The notes under the pieces are model-generated. The model saw only the letters and a list, made by a program, of their open reading frames with translations. It searched no databases and was not told the DNA's origin. The translations under genes were made by a program, and so were the position numbers. Positions 53,278-64,000 of a DNA stretch of 64,000 nucleotides are shown here, piece after piece. Position 1 is the first letter of the stretch, and each line of letters starts with the position of its first letter. The DNA comes from Anisakis pegreffii (taxonomy: Eukaryota; Nematoda; Chromadorea; Rhabditida; Anisakidae): NCBI GenBank assembly GCA_035041965.1, contig JAPYMA010003063.1:1-64000 (forward strand), given 5' to 3'.

Positions 53278-56200
53278 CTTTCAAACGTACATTCTCGCGA
53301 AGATACGAAATCGCTTCCAGCTGTTTCGTTGTGAATGATGGCGTCGCCTCGATCAACATTTGCTTGCCTCAATACAGATCCTTTCGCAAATGATTCACAA
53401 ACAAACACTCTGAAATTGCATTCATTTACGAACGTTTATCGCATAAACACGCAATTATCGACGAAACACAGCAAACGTCTCAACGTAATAAGTGCGAAGT
53501 ACTGAATGAGTATTATTCAGCAAGCTTAATTAGTGGTCATGAATTTGGGAGTAGAAATCGGGTATCAAAATCTGGTTCTGATGCGACTTGAGGAAATCCG
53601 GTATTATTAGAAAATCACCTATTGAAATCTCAACGTGGGCTTTTTAGTGGCTAAAAACCGAACTTCACTTTTGCATTAAAACCATCAAATGGCTTTTCAG
53701 TACATTAAACCTTGAGATCTTCCTTTTCAGCTACCGCAATGGGATTTTATGTGCGCATTTCAATTGCATGAAAACATTGTGCAGTCTGTGGTGGGATTTG
53801 ACTGGAAATTCATCAAAAGCCAATTGCAATTTCCATTTTCCAGCATTATATCACCCGGTCACACCTCTCTGAACGTTTTCTTATGCGCAAAACCTTCATG
53901 TAAGATGCAATTACTTACATAACCTTCGAGTGAAAACATGAAATTTGATGGGTATCGACCGTCAAAAAACGAACAGTTTGCAAATTGTGAAAACATTGAA
54001 ATACGTCAACAATGAAACAAACGGATAATCTGAATAATGCTGATTGAACTGCGGAAGATTTCAAAATGATACTCGCTGATTAATCATAGATTTGCTGAAG
54101 CTGCTGAATAAGTGAATGCCAAAAAACGTGCCAATTCATCAGAGGAAGGAAACAGTGAAAGCTGAAAAATTCAAGCTATAATAATTCAAGAACCAGCCGT
54201 GGAGATTCAAATTCCGAAAGATATCGCAACCTCGCTGGTACATCGCTCCGATGAAATGAGTTCAGTGACGATAGGTTTGAGTCGAAATGAATAAACGAAC
54301 AAGTATATAAATAATGATGATCAGAAAGGCGTTCTTTCAAAAACGTCATGTTTTTGGGGTGTTTGCTCGATTGACGCCTCTCCAAAAATTTCCTTCAGAA
54401 TGCGAGAAGAGAAATTTAATTTGAAGTAATCAGTTACGAGAGCTGCAAATTGATTGAATTCGAAAACAACAAAAAAAATTGTTCCCATACGTAATCAAAT
54501 GCATGAAAGGAACTTTTGAAGAATTTGAGAAACGGCGAAATGCACGTTCCAGTGAGCACATACGAAGACAGTGAAGGTGATAAACGGATGACGAATGAGA
54601 GTTCCGTCTTCGAAGACAACCAAATCGAGGATGTTGGAATGTTTGTTCGTCCTACTTGACGAGAACTTTCAAAAGTACAATTGAATCAAATTGTGGATAC
54701 GAAAACATGAAAACAGGTACTTTCTTAACGCACCTACGATATTTACATTGAACTGATGTGCTTTATAATGGTGATAACGAAAACAGTGAAAGGTTTACGC
54801 TACCAATAGTGATATCATCAGTCGTGATCAACTCAGTGATGATAAAACAAAGATGACACTAGTAGAAATAACAATAATAACATTGATGATGCAGCACAAC
54901 CAAATGCTCGGATATCAATGAGTCATCATTGATCATAACAAGGAACAGATTGTTGTTAAGAAAAGAATGATACCTTTAATGGTAGAAAGAATAATGTGCT
55001 AATGACGATAAGTATATTTCATTTAATAATTTGTTCAGTAATTAGAATGCATTGCGAGTTTACAACTCAAAATTTCGCTGCTGTACAGGTTTGTCTATCA
55101 TTACTGCTGCGGCATTAGGATTCTCCATCATCATTATTTTTAACATCGTTGTTATTGCCAATACTGCTGCAATATTTTCACTACCAGAACACATTATCAT
55201 CAATGGCGCTTTTCTATTGATGTGTTGTTACTATTGCTAATAATTCATCTCAATAATATTATAACAGTCATTGTAGCCATTGCCATGAATACCACTCATA
55301 TCACCATTATCAATAATTAGGCACGAATACTTATCGAAATAACTCTTCGATCAAAACCAATGCAGATGACTAATCATTGATAAGGTTGCATGCGAAATGT
55401 CATGATGTCTGAAGAACTGCATCACCAAACAAGACTTCCCTTCGTTTCAAACAAAAAATACTCACGTCAGTCAGTTCAGAAAAAACTACTTATAAAGAAC
55501 AAAGGTACATTAATTAATGAAGAAATAAATTGTTGAAGTAAAAAAACTGTTCATTTCAACGTAAATTATCAGTGAATAAAGATGCGATCAGCATAATTAA
55601 TCTCTCATCATTGTCTGCTAAACTATCGACTGAGCGATCGTCATTGAGGTGAATGAAAAAAATTGCAGGAATAATTGTTTGACACGTAATTTTCTTCCTA
55701 TCAAATCGCATGCTTCAATAATCATTTATCAGCGTGAAATGATTTATAGTCCGTTACTAGTGTTTAATGAACATGGCGCAAAAATCCGACACGAATCGAA
55801 ATTATTAAATGAGAAAGAAGATCAGAATTTGAGTCAAACAGAAAAAATGGGGTCAAAAAAGCCACGAAAATTCTACGTTACAATTCAAAAATGTAGATTT
55901 ACAAATTCAACGAGATATGCATTATTGCTAATAACCACTGAATGGCTATTGAATTTCACGTTTCGTTACCGTATGACCACGTCGACAAAGCGGAGAGTTC
56001 ATGAGGCTGAAAGGTTTGGTGCTTGATTGAAACAATTTCACGATCAATTGCAGGGGAGAGTAAACGAGAGGAGAAGCTGTCCTCTTTTGCCGATGCGCAT
56101 TTACGAGTTCAGCTCAAGGCGCATTGATTCTTGATTAAATTTAGATTTCGCTACAGATTATTGTTTGTCATCCATGAAACGTCGGATATCGTATCTCAGA

Positions 56201-57254
56201 TGTGAAAAATATAGATTAGTGAGTTTGGAGGAATTAAGTCGTTAGCAATCCCATATCCAAGCATGGGACATCTATGCAGATACCAGAAAATAAGATACAA
56301 AAAGCAGGCACTAGGGTGAAATCGAATGATACGTTCATATACCATGTCTATCTGCTCCATGAAATATCAAAATGGATTCGGGTGTGTGAAAGTGAACAAA
56401 GGGATTTGATGGAACATTTTAGAACTGGAATTCTTCAATCGATCCATCGGATATGCGAAACGCTACGGAGTTCAGTCTTTGTGCAATACGGCATAAAAAC
56501 ACAGTAAGAAAAAAGAAAGCATTTAATGTTGGTTCGAATGGAAGATGGATTCATTGAGATGAAATTTGTTAGGGGTCAAATATCAACTGAAAAAATGACG
56601 CAAAAACATAAATTGAAGAACGAACGAAATGTTGAATGATATTAATAACGGCGGTCATGATAACAATAAGAAATTAATAACAGCACTGATGAATAAGATA
56701 CCACTGATACGGGATGAACTGTTGGTAATGGATTGCCAGCAATGTGAAACTACATGAATTCATATGCACTTGATTATGAAATTCCTGATCGCACTAAATC
56801 TCCAATATAAATTGTCGTATTCTATGCAGTCTTGGGTCATTGAACAATTTGGATTAACTATGTTATGACATAATTGGGATGCTGCATAGTCTTTTCATAA
56901 CGAGTACACCTCACATAAACTAATCATAAGAGAGAAGTGGTTCTCCTTCGATGAAACTATTGATGCAGCGTTTCTCATCCGAGAGTGCTCGCACATCCAA
57001 CAGGTACGAGATAGTATTCCAGGGGATGCGAGGTACATTTCATTTTTTAGATGTTAGAATAGACGAGGGCAGATTTCAACGCATACATACATGTGCATAA
57101 AGCAAACGAGCATGGTCTTTAACCTAATCATTTTTTAAAAGGCTACATCGTGCTCCATTGGTATACGTTTATCTACATCACAAACATTCATTTTAGTGAC
57201 AGAGAGATTGTAGAGTGGATGTTGTGAGAGGTGAGAGGATATCTTAACTACTGT

Positions 57255-57324
57255 TATAGGGGTCCCAGGACATCTTGAAATTCTTTAGGGATGGCGGACG
57301 CGAAAAAGAGATTGAGAACCATTG
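57255..57324 (-). mobile_element. hAT-like terminus, reverse orientation
   Basis: Its reverse complement starts CAATGGTTCTCAATCTC and continues with words shared with 23262-23331 (AATTTC, ATGTCCT). It therefore appears to be the same element family in the opposite orientation. The partner end is not visible. Confidence 0.6.
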
Positions 57325-60053
57325 AGAACGTATTAATGCACGAATTTTCGCTAGAACAACTTAGAATCTAAAACACGCATATGTGGATCGTTTTTGACGA
57401 CTGGACTGCATGATCGCGTATCCTGGCACCACACTGATTGATTCCACCTTATTGAAGCGGATTAAAGATCACATGACACCTCACTGGATTTCAATCAGAA
57501 AATCTCACTGAAACGATATTCTGCTGAATTTTCTCACCAAAAAATGTCAAGTGGAATGAGGTCGGAATCGTAAATGGTGAAGAAACATCGTTGGATATTA
57601 ATAACAGTTCAATAAGGGAATAACGTGGAACAGTAAGTTGACTGCCTCTTTGCATGTATGCATTTTTTTCATTATATTGCACTCTGAGTTATTCATTGAG
57701 TTACTTATGAATCGATGAATTCCATATGAGAAATTTATCTTTGGTTCGTTCCCTCCATGTTTTGTCGTAGTATCATGGAGAAATGCTGATTTTATTCACT
57801 GTATGAGCAAATAATTAAACAGACATGTTTTTTGAATCTCACGATGATGGATATTTATTTGTTAAATGATCACTGAAATGAAATCGATAAGCTAATGATA
57901 CCTTCATGATAATTACGATAATTACAATAATACAATTCAATGAATTTCCGTTCATACTTGAATTTTATAATCCAACACAGAATTCTACCAATATTTGTAC
58001 AACAAAATTATAATTTGATCACGACTTGATCACAGTATATCGTGGATCAAGGATGGTGGGTAGTTGCTTGATACTTTATCGTTTTTGCGCGTAATGTGTC
58101 CTGAATGGTTTGAATATATGCAATTAATGCTTCGTGACATTGTAACTCGTTTTTGACTGGGAAGTGCTGGTTTTATTTAGATTGTCACGTATTCTTAGAT
58201 CGATACGTCACGATGATGTTACATCGTGACTGAACGTTATGAATTTGTCAAACTCGTAGGCAGTATTCGTTTTTAGGCAAACTTATCACGCGATTGTTTA
58301 TGAAAGATTCACTCTGTTCGTGAGCATTCGAGTACGTCTTAATTGTCCCTTAATTGTTCCGCTCACAAATAAACTCCTACAGTTTTTTGGATCAAACGAA
58401 AACGCATACCACAGATTGAAAAGGTTACGTGCAAAAAAGGTCATAGAAAAAGATGCAATAAATGTTTACGATTGATTCATACTTTACAATTGCAAACTAT
58501 CAAACTGACAGTCACACTTAAATTTTAAAGGGAGAACATAAAAGGTAAGTAGTGAAGTCAACAGTAAGAACATTCGCAAAAAGTTTTTGATGCCGGAAAT
58601 TCAAAATTAGTGTGACGCAGGAGAATCGCTTCCAAAATTGACAGCACTGGAACGCTACCTGCAAAGTCTGCATAAAGAGGAACCTAGGACAAAACATCTT
58701 TATTACTTCGTATTCTACATCTGATAAACTGGATCTTATCTCCCTGTTTCAATTCATTCTGAATGAACTAAGTGGAGAAGATCTGAAACTGAGTCGAAGT
58801 AGTTTTCAAAACTACCACGCTGAGCAAATATCGAGAAGTTGGAACATTCATCTGAGATATTTATCGTATCAGTAGTATCTACAGCTTTATGCCAGCATAA
58901 TAGTTTCTCCCAGAAATGCATGTTATACAGCTAACATCTTATTTGCCTCTCGGTTCATACATGATTTATCGTCGAAATTTGAATGACAAAATATCGCATG
59001 GGATCAGCGTAAAGAACTTTCTCGATTTGATTTCATCATGTAAATAAATTTATACGACATTCATGCATTCTTTATAAATGAAATAACAGGCGAGCAGAAG
59101 TGAAATATTAAAATACGTACATTTATTGCAGAATCAATTGAAATTACGAATCGAATGTAGACGATCACATACATATTTTTTCACAAGTTTGCACATTAAT
59201 AATAACAAAAACAAAATAACAACAACGACTGTAATTAAGGGTTGGCTGAAACGTGACGTTTTGTTCTTAGTACAAGAGAATGTATGCTTTAGAACATTTT
59301 GAGCCAATTCATCATCTTGCTTAGTCTTAATGAATTTAAACTAACTCATCACCTATCCGGATTCGAGCAGCAAAAATTCCAATGGAATAGCAAAAGTGAT
59401 CGCACTTAAATGCTCGGTTAAATATCACTCGTATTTGAGCATCGTAACAGTTGAACTGAACTTGACAAGGTAATCATCATACGAGCTGAAAGATTCATTC
59501 GTACGCAGAATGTAGTGATGGTGTGTGCAGAAATATTCTCATCGCTAAAAAGAGCGTTTTTTATTATTTTTGAACAACTCGAACGTTCCAGCTGATGAAG
59601 GGCATCGAACTGAAGCACTGAAACTATTATACGACGAAAACGTTTTGCAGTAACGCTGCTGATAGCATCGGTGTGCAGATTCAAATTCCGAGCATGCAAA
59701 GAGTTAGTGGTCATGACTGTAAAAGGTTAGAGTTTATGATATCATGTTCATTCTAGCCTTTTCGACATGCGGTTGCAGAGGTATTGTGCAGTACTCTCGA
59801 ATCATCTCATAGAATACTTTTGGGAAAGACACTATGCCTAATGGCTGTAACATGTACGTATAATCTTCTTGCAGCCAAACAGGCGTGAAAAAGCATCAGG
59901 ATTGAAGCAGTTATAAGTTAATTTCACTTTGTGTAACTATATCGCATCATGTCATTGAATCTCGAGATTTCAGTTGACCAGATCAAGAATTCATTTTCCT
60001 GAGTGTGGATCCGTGCAAGAACAGATACAGGGATAAATGTCTCTTAAATTCTA

Positions 60054-63000
60054 TCAAGTCAACAAATTTTCTTCTTCATTATCGTCCAACGTTTCGTTCG
60101 CGTTACTGTTCCTGCTTGACAGTTGGATCGTATTCCGATATGGTCCAGTGGAGCCACTTGCGCACGAGTCCGCACTCATTCGTCTACTTCCCGAGGCGGC
60201 TGAATCTGTGGTTTCTGGAGCGAGCGTTTGGCTTGTTTGAATCGTCTGAGAGGTGGCGCTGATCGGCATGGACGACAGCACTGGCACGTGAATGCCAGAG
60301 ATCGGCGACGTCATCTTGTCAACCGTGATTGTCGGAGATGCCTGTTCTCCGTAGGGGGGCGATAGCGACAGGGTGCTGCGACGGCTTGAATGCGTTGGTA
60401 CCGCACCGCGAGTGTAGATATCGGCTAGTGCTTCACGCAACTGCAGTCAATTTCACGGGTTTATGCAGTCGGAGAATAAATGCAAAATCTTCTTTCAGTA
60501 TAATAGTTCTCCACCTCATGAAATTTCGCATCCGATCAATAAATAGTGCGAAGTTCACATCGACTCTAGCATCCGACCGAATTTCGGCATTCATCGGCCG
60601 GAATTCCAACATTCACAACTCCGAGCAAACTTCGGAACAGTTCGGTTTGGCAGTCCGAAATTCGGAATTCCAATCGAACTTCAAAACCGTTCGGTGGGAA
60701 TGCGAGTGTCGGTATTCCGACCGAAATTTATCGGATTTTTTGACCGAACGTCGGTCGGATGCCGTCACCATTTTGCTCGATTTGAAACATCGAAAGGTTT
60801 AGCAAGGTCTATCGGTTGTGGCAAACAAACAGATTTGGTACTAGCTACTAGTGAGGAAGTATTCGAACATCAAAACGGTACTTGCATGGAATCAAAAGTA
60901 GTTATTGCTGCAGAATTGGTTCATTGAGAGGGATTTGAAGCAATGATTGAAGACAAATCAAAAGCTCACCTCTTTTATGGCTATAACACCAACCAATCGT
61001 CCACGATGTGTCACATACGCATGATTGAGACTCAGCAAAGAGAAAAGTGTATGCACCTGAAAGGAAAAGAACGAATAAGAGCATTGATTCAGTAGAATAA
61101 GCTTGAATTTTAATCCAGAAACTACGATATTTCTAGAGAAAAGCTTTCGATCTCTTGAATGAACCTTATAAAGTGATGTGCCCATAACGAGTTGAAACGG
61201 TGCCGGGTCAATGGCAATATCATCGAGATCAATTCGCTGCTTTAATTGCATAACACGATCTACTAATGTAAGCTGCGCACTCTGAAATCAGCACCATCAT
61301 CATTATATGAAGACATTAAAAGTAATATCATCTATGAAGGGTGAAGTATATCAACTGAGTAAAATATCTCAAAAATATGTTGACTCACGAGTTCAGGCTC
61401 CGACTGTCGCTTCAAAAACGGAACGAGTGGACCTCCTAAAAGAGAATCTTATTCACGACTACCAAGAATACATGAGTGAATGGCTTGCAAAATGTGATCA
61501 TAAGCAACGTCATAGAATTCAAGCAAAAAGAATCGGATGTTTAGAAATTCAATTCACAGAGAACATCTGGGGCAAAATAATTATACTACCCCAGTGGTTC
61601 TCATAGGGGGTGAAATTGCCTATTTTGGGTAATCTGGAGGTTTGAAGAGGTAGTGGAGGGGGTCGAAAATTAGTATTTTGTACAGTTGCCATGTTTCAAT
61701 TGAACGCCATCGTGAAGGTGTTTTTTAACTTGGGTGAACTCTCCATTCTCCTATTTTCTGAGTATCACTAGCTCCGAGCCTAACAGGGTTTTCATTCGTT
61801 TTAACATGATTTTCATTCTTTTTCTTGCTGTTGTAATCGCTCTCATGACTTTTATCACTAAAAATGTTCTCTTCTGCTGATTTCTCATTCATTTCATTCA
61901 ACAGTTGAAGTCAAATTCTCATTCTATCAAATACACTCTATAATTGATCGTTTGACTGTTGAGCAATTCAATTCAATTGTTGTATTGTTGACTTCGATTG
62001 TCAACACTCGTCAACGCATTCAGTAAATAGTATATGCTACTGAATGAGAAATTGATTCGAACTGTGAAGTAAAATGAGACGAAATGAATGAGAAAAACTC
62101 ATGAAGAGAACGGTATTCGCATGCAATAGCTATGAGAGCGAATACAACACGTCTAAAAAGAATGAGAATCTAGCTATAGCAGTTTTAAATGAGCCTGTGA
62201 CAGACAATAGCTTTTCATGCAATCATGATCAATTGCAATAACGAGCAACACAACGGTCTATGACAGTGATTCTCATTGGAAGTGAAATTACCTGTTTTAG
62301 GTAATTTAGGATCGTCGGGGAAGGGGTGGGGGTAACGGCGGCCTGCCAGATCATCAAAAGGGATAATGGAGCACACGAACGTGAGAACCATTGTGCTACC
62401 CTATTCACAATTCCATGAAGCTCTCAAAAACCATCATTCAGTCGATGGATTCATTTTAGTCATGGATAAAAGTTCTTCTTCGGAATGGGACGTTCATTCG
62501 TCGCATCTGATTATGGTCACTTCATAGAATTCCATCGAACCCATTAAGAGGAAATAATATAATACTTACGTTCATTTTGGATTTCATGCAGTGGACTGTT
62601 AGCCAGCAGTGTATTACCACTAATATTCCGATCGGTAAGGAATGTGCCCGTGACTGTATTGTAGTTGGAACTGTATCGTCTGAATGTGCTAGCAAACAAG
62701 TCAGATGGCGTTCTCAGGCGCCGTCGTTCTTTGCACAACAAAGTTGGATCTGGACCGAGTCGTTGTAGTAGCAAATAGTTTAGGTACTTTCGCGCCACCG
62801 AACCGAGTAGAATCTTGGACTCTGAAGATTTGATGCACTTCAACTGTAACCGTCATTCTGCAGTCGTTTTTTGCAATTTGTAGATTTGTGGCCAGCACTG
62901 TCACTTAGGTGGATAAAATTTCATATCGAGAGCAAATTCATTCAGTGGGCTGAACTTTGACCAAAAACCCGACCATTCTTGGGATCCCTTACAAACCCGT

Positions 63001-63525
63001 CACATTTGTAACGATCTCGTCAAGTCTCTATCCTGGTTGAAAACCTTCCGGAGTGATAATTCTGATAATTTTTTGTTCGATGAAATTCAAAGAGAACGTA
63101 CTCATATCAGTGACTAATGGATAAGAGCGCAGATTTGGCGTTGACAGGAGTATATCTCTCAATTCCTTATATGTCGTTTCTCTTGTTATACAGATCACGT
63201 CACGAATCATGACACGTTCCACTTTTAACGTATGAACACTGCAAATAGAGTGCATCATCCACACCTGACATTCCCATCAAATCGTGCTGTGTTCCTCAAC
63301 CAACGCTATTATCACCTCTCTCCATTGTTCTGCTAACATCTGACCATTGCTTGATCACATGCTACGGATCGACTCAATCATCATAAGTGCTCAATCATCG
63401 AAGGCTAACCTCACACGTGAAGGAGGTAAATCAGCGAGGTGAGGGTAGTTTTTGATACGAATTATACTCTCGTAAACTGACGGTTGCAGAAAACTGCTTA
63501 TTGCATTACCGATCATTAAGGCGAT
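60054..63525 (-). CDS. CLC-2-like chloride channel, 3' part
   Basis: C-terminal part of a CLC voltage-gated chloride channel, closest to the CLC-2/nematode clh group; the pore-forming exons lie beyond the right edge. Exons: 63525-63410, 63238-63102, 62821-62570, 61435-61389, 61281-61165, 61056-60970, 60440-60054; all phases agree. The first exon encodes the last membrane-side stretch (IGNAISSFLQPSVYESIIRI). CBS1 follows: KVERVMIRDV, ITRETTYKELRDIL, NLRSYPLVTD, then ILLGSVAR. CBS2: IDPAPFQLVMGTSLYKVHTL, FSLLSLNHAYVTHRGRLVGV, IAIKELREAL. The last exon gives a 128-residue Ser/Thr-rich tail ending in an acidic run (DDNEEENLLT). CBS domains regulate gating and nucleotide response in this family. 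An exact subtype cannot be assigned. Confidence 0.94.
60573..60765. repeat. TTCGG/CCGAA-rich cluster
   Basis: About a dozen copies of TTCGG or its complement occur in about 190 bp, several as small palindromes (CCGAATTTCGG, CCGGAATTCC). The cluster lies in the last intron of the CLC gene. It looks like a degenerate short tandem or fold-back sequence; no function is inferred. Confidence 0.5.
61592..61690 (+). mobile_element. hAT-like MITE end
   Basis: Starts CAGTGGTTCTCATAGG and continues GTGAAATTGCCTATTTTGGG, close to 62264-62393. It lies in the CLC intron between 62569 and 61436. Its second terminus was not found, unless it is the right end at 62393 with the smaller element nested inside. 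Confidence 0.55.
62264..62393 (+). mobile_element. 130-bp hAT-like MITE
   Basis: Both termini are visible: CAGTGATTCTCA at left and TGAGAACCATTG at right, inverted repeats of each other with two mismatches. The interior is G-rich. Flanking 8-mers do not match, so a target duplication is not retained. Located in the same CLC intron as 61592-61690. Confidence 0.7.
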
Positions 63526-63780
63526 CTGCAAATTCGACAAATCATTTAAAGTAGAGAATTATACTTGCAATTTGATCTGACATTGGGTTCAGTTTTGATT
63601 TCTCGATTATCTTCTATTGGCTTCAAAACTTTCGCTGCGGAAATGACATTTAATAAGCTTGGCCAAACTGAGCATCTAAAGTGGAATAAAGCATATCGAT
63701 GAAAGATGTGTCGGATGAAACGAATAGATCACTCTTCGCTCATGTCTTCGAAGCACCATTCTACCCACATTGCTCCAGCC

Positions 63781-64000
63781 AAAAAAATTGGACCAGAACG
63801 GAAAAGAAGGACAACGACTGATACAGCACAAAGAATGATGCAAAGATGCATGTTGGGAATTTCACTGCAGAAGCACATCTGCTTCGAGATAATTCATCGA
63901 AGAATTGAATTGAGGGACGTCATCACAGCGCATAGAAAGCAGAAGCTAAGCTGGGCAGGCCGCATGGCAAGAATGAACACTAACAGATGGTCTGGTGCAG
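63781..64000 (+). mobile_element. Non-LTR retrotransposon, RT C-terminal end (partial)
   Basis: A plus-strand open frame running to the window edge contains RMMQRCMLGISLQ, IHRRIELRDVI and KQKLSWAGRMARMNTNRW. This is the typical sequence after the reverse transcriptase domain in RTE/CR1-like elements (LRRMLGI ... RKLxWAGHxARM ... RW). Upstream the frame loses recognisable similarity, so this is a 5'-truncated or decayed copy. It lies upstream of, and antisense to, the CLC exons and probably inside one of that gene's introns. Confidence 0.85.

Larger units (their letters stand above)
51284..60053. other. Gene-poor region
   Basis: Nearly 9 kb without a recognised gene. It may hold the first exon of the CRAL-TRIO gene near 51430-51490, a hairpin at 52606-52673, an unassigned cysteine-containing open frame at 52891-53277, and one hAT-like terminus at 57255-57324. 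Other open frames (55649-56026, 56274-56507, 59418-59714) have no supporting features. Confidence 0.45.

Noticed and set aside
55649..56507. Two plus-strand open frames of 125 and 77 codons
   Set aside because: The longer starts with GTG, and neither shows family resemblance, consistent splice sites or neighbouring exons.

Overview
The window is eukaryotic. Its genes are split into many short exons with consensus GT...TTTCAG introns, the DNA is AT-rich, and satellite, SINE and hAT-like debris is common. The gene set (pecanex, SARA, a CRAL-TRIO/GOLD protein, an opsin-like receptor that has lost its retinal lysine, a CLC-2-type channel) fits a nematode best. The long introns and heavy repeats suggest a parasitic one rather than Caenorhabditis; the genus cannot be told from the sequence.

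Layout, left to right. 1-4138 is a satellite: eight full 399-bp units, a deleted ninth, then an inverted block. 5266-22959 (minus) is a pecanex gene of about 39 exons and about 2,295 residues. It carries one apparent 1-base frameshift in exon 19. 25617-34065 (minus) is a SARA/endofin (ZFYVE9/16) gene of 20 exons and about 1,476 residues, with FYVE zinc finger, RVxF-type motif and the complete SARA C-terminal domain. 34066-44142 is mostly gene-free and holds a degenerate ~133-bp tandem array (35940-36880) and a palindromic hAT-like MITE (43911-44029). 44143-47077 (plus) is an opsin-family GPCR whose 5' end is unresolved; arginine stands where opsins have the retinal-binding lysine. A diverged relic of the 399-bp satellite lies just beyond its stop codon. 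48425-51283 (minus) is a CRAL-TRIO plus GOLD protein with one GC-AG intron. 51284-60053 shows no recognisable gene but includes a strong 32-bp-arm hairpin at 52606-52673. 60054-63525 (minus) is the 3' part of a CLC-2-like chloride channel that continues off the right edge. 63781-64000 is the C-terminal end of a non-LTR retrotransposon reverse transcriptase.

How they relate. In other animals pecanex and SARA both affect Notch or TGF-beta signalling through ER and endosomal membranes. Here they are tail-to-head neighbours on one strand, but the 2.7 kb gap is too long to call an operon. The other genes have no obvious shared pathway. Exon limits were set by hand from family similarity plus splice-site phase; every junction was required to keep frame. 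The exceptions are stated: the pecanex exon 19 frameshift, pecanex exon 3, and the 5' ends of the GPCR and the CRAL-TRIO gene.
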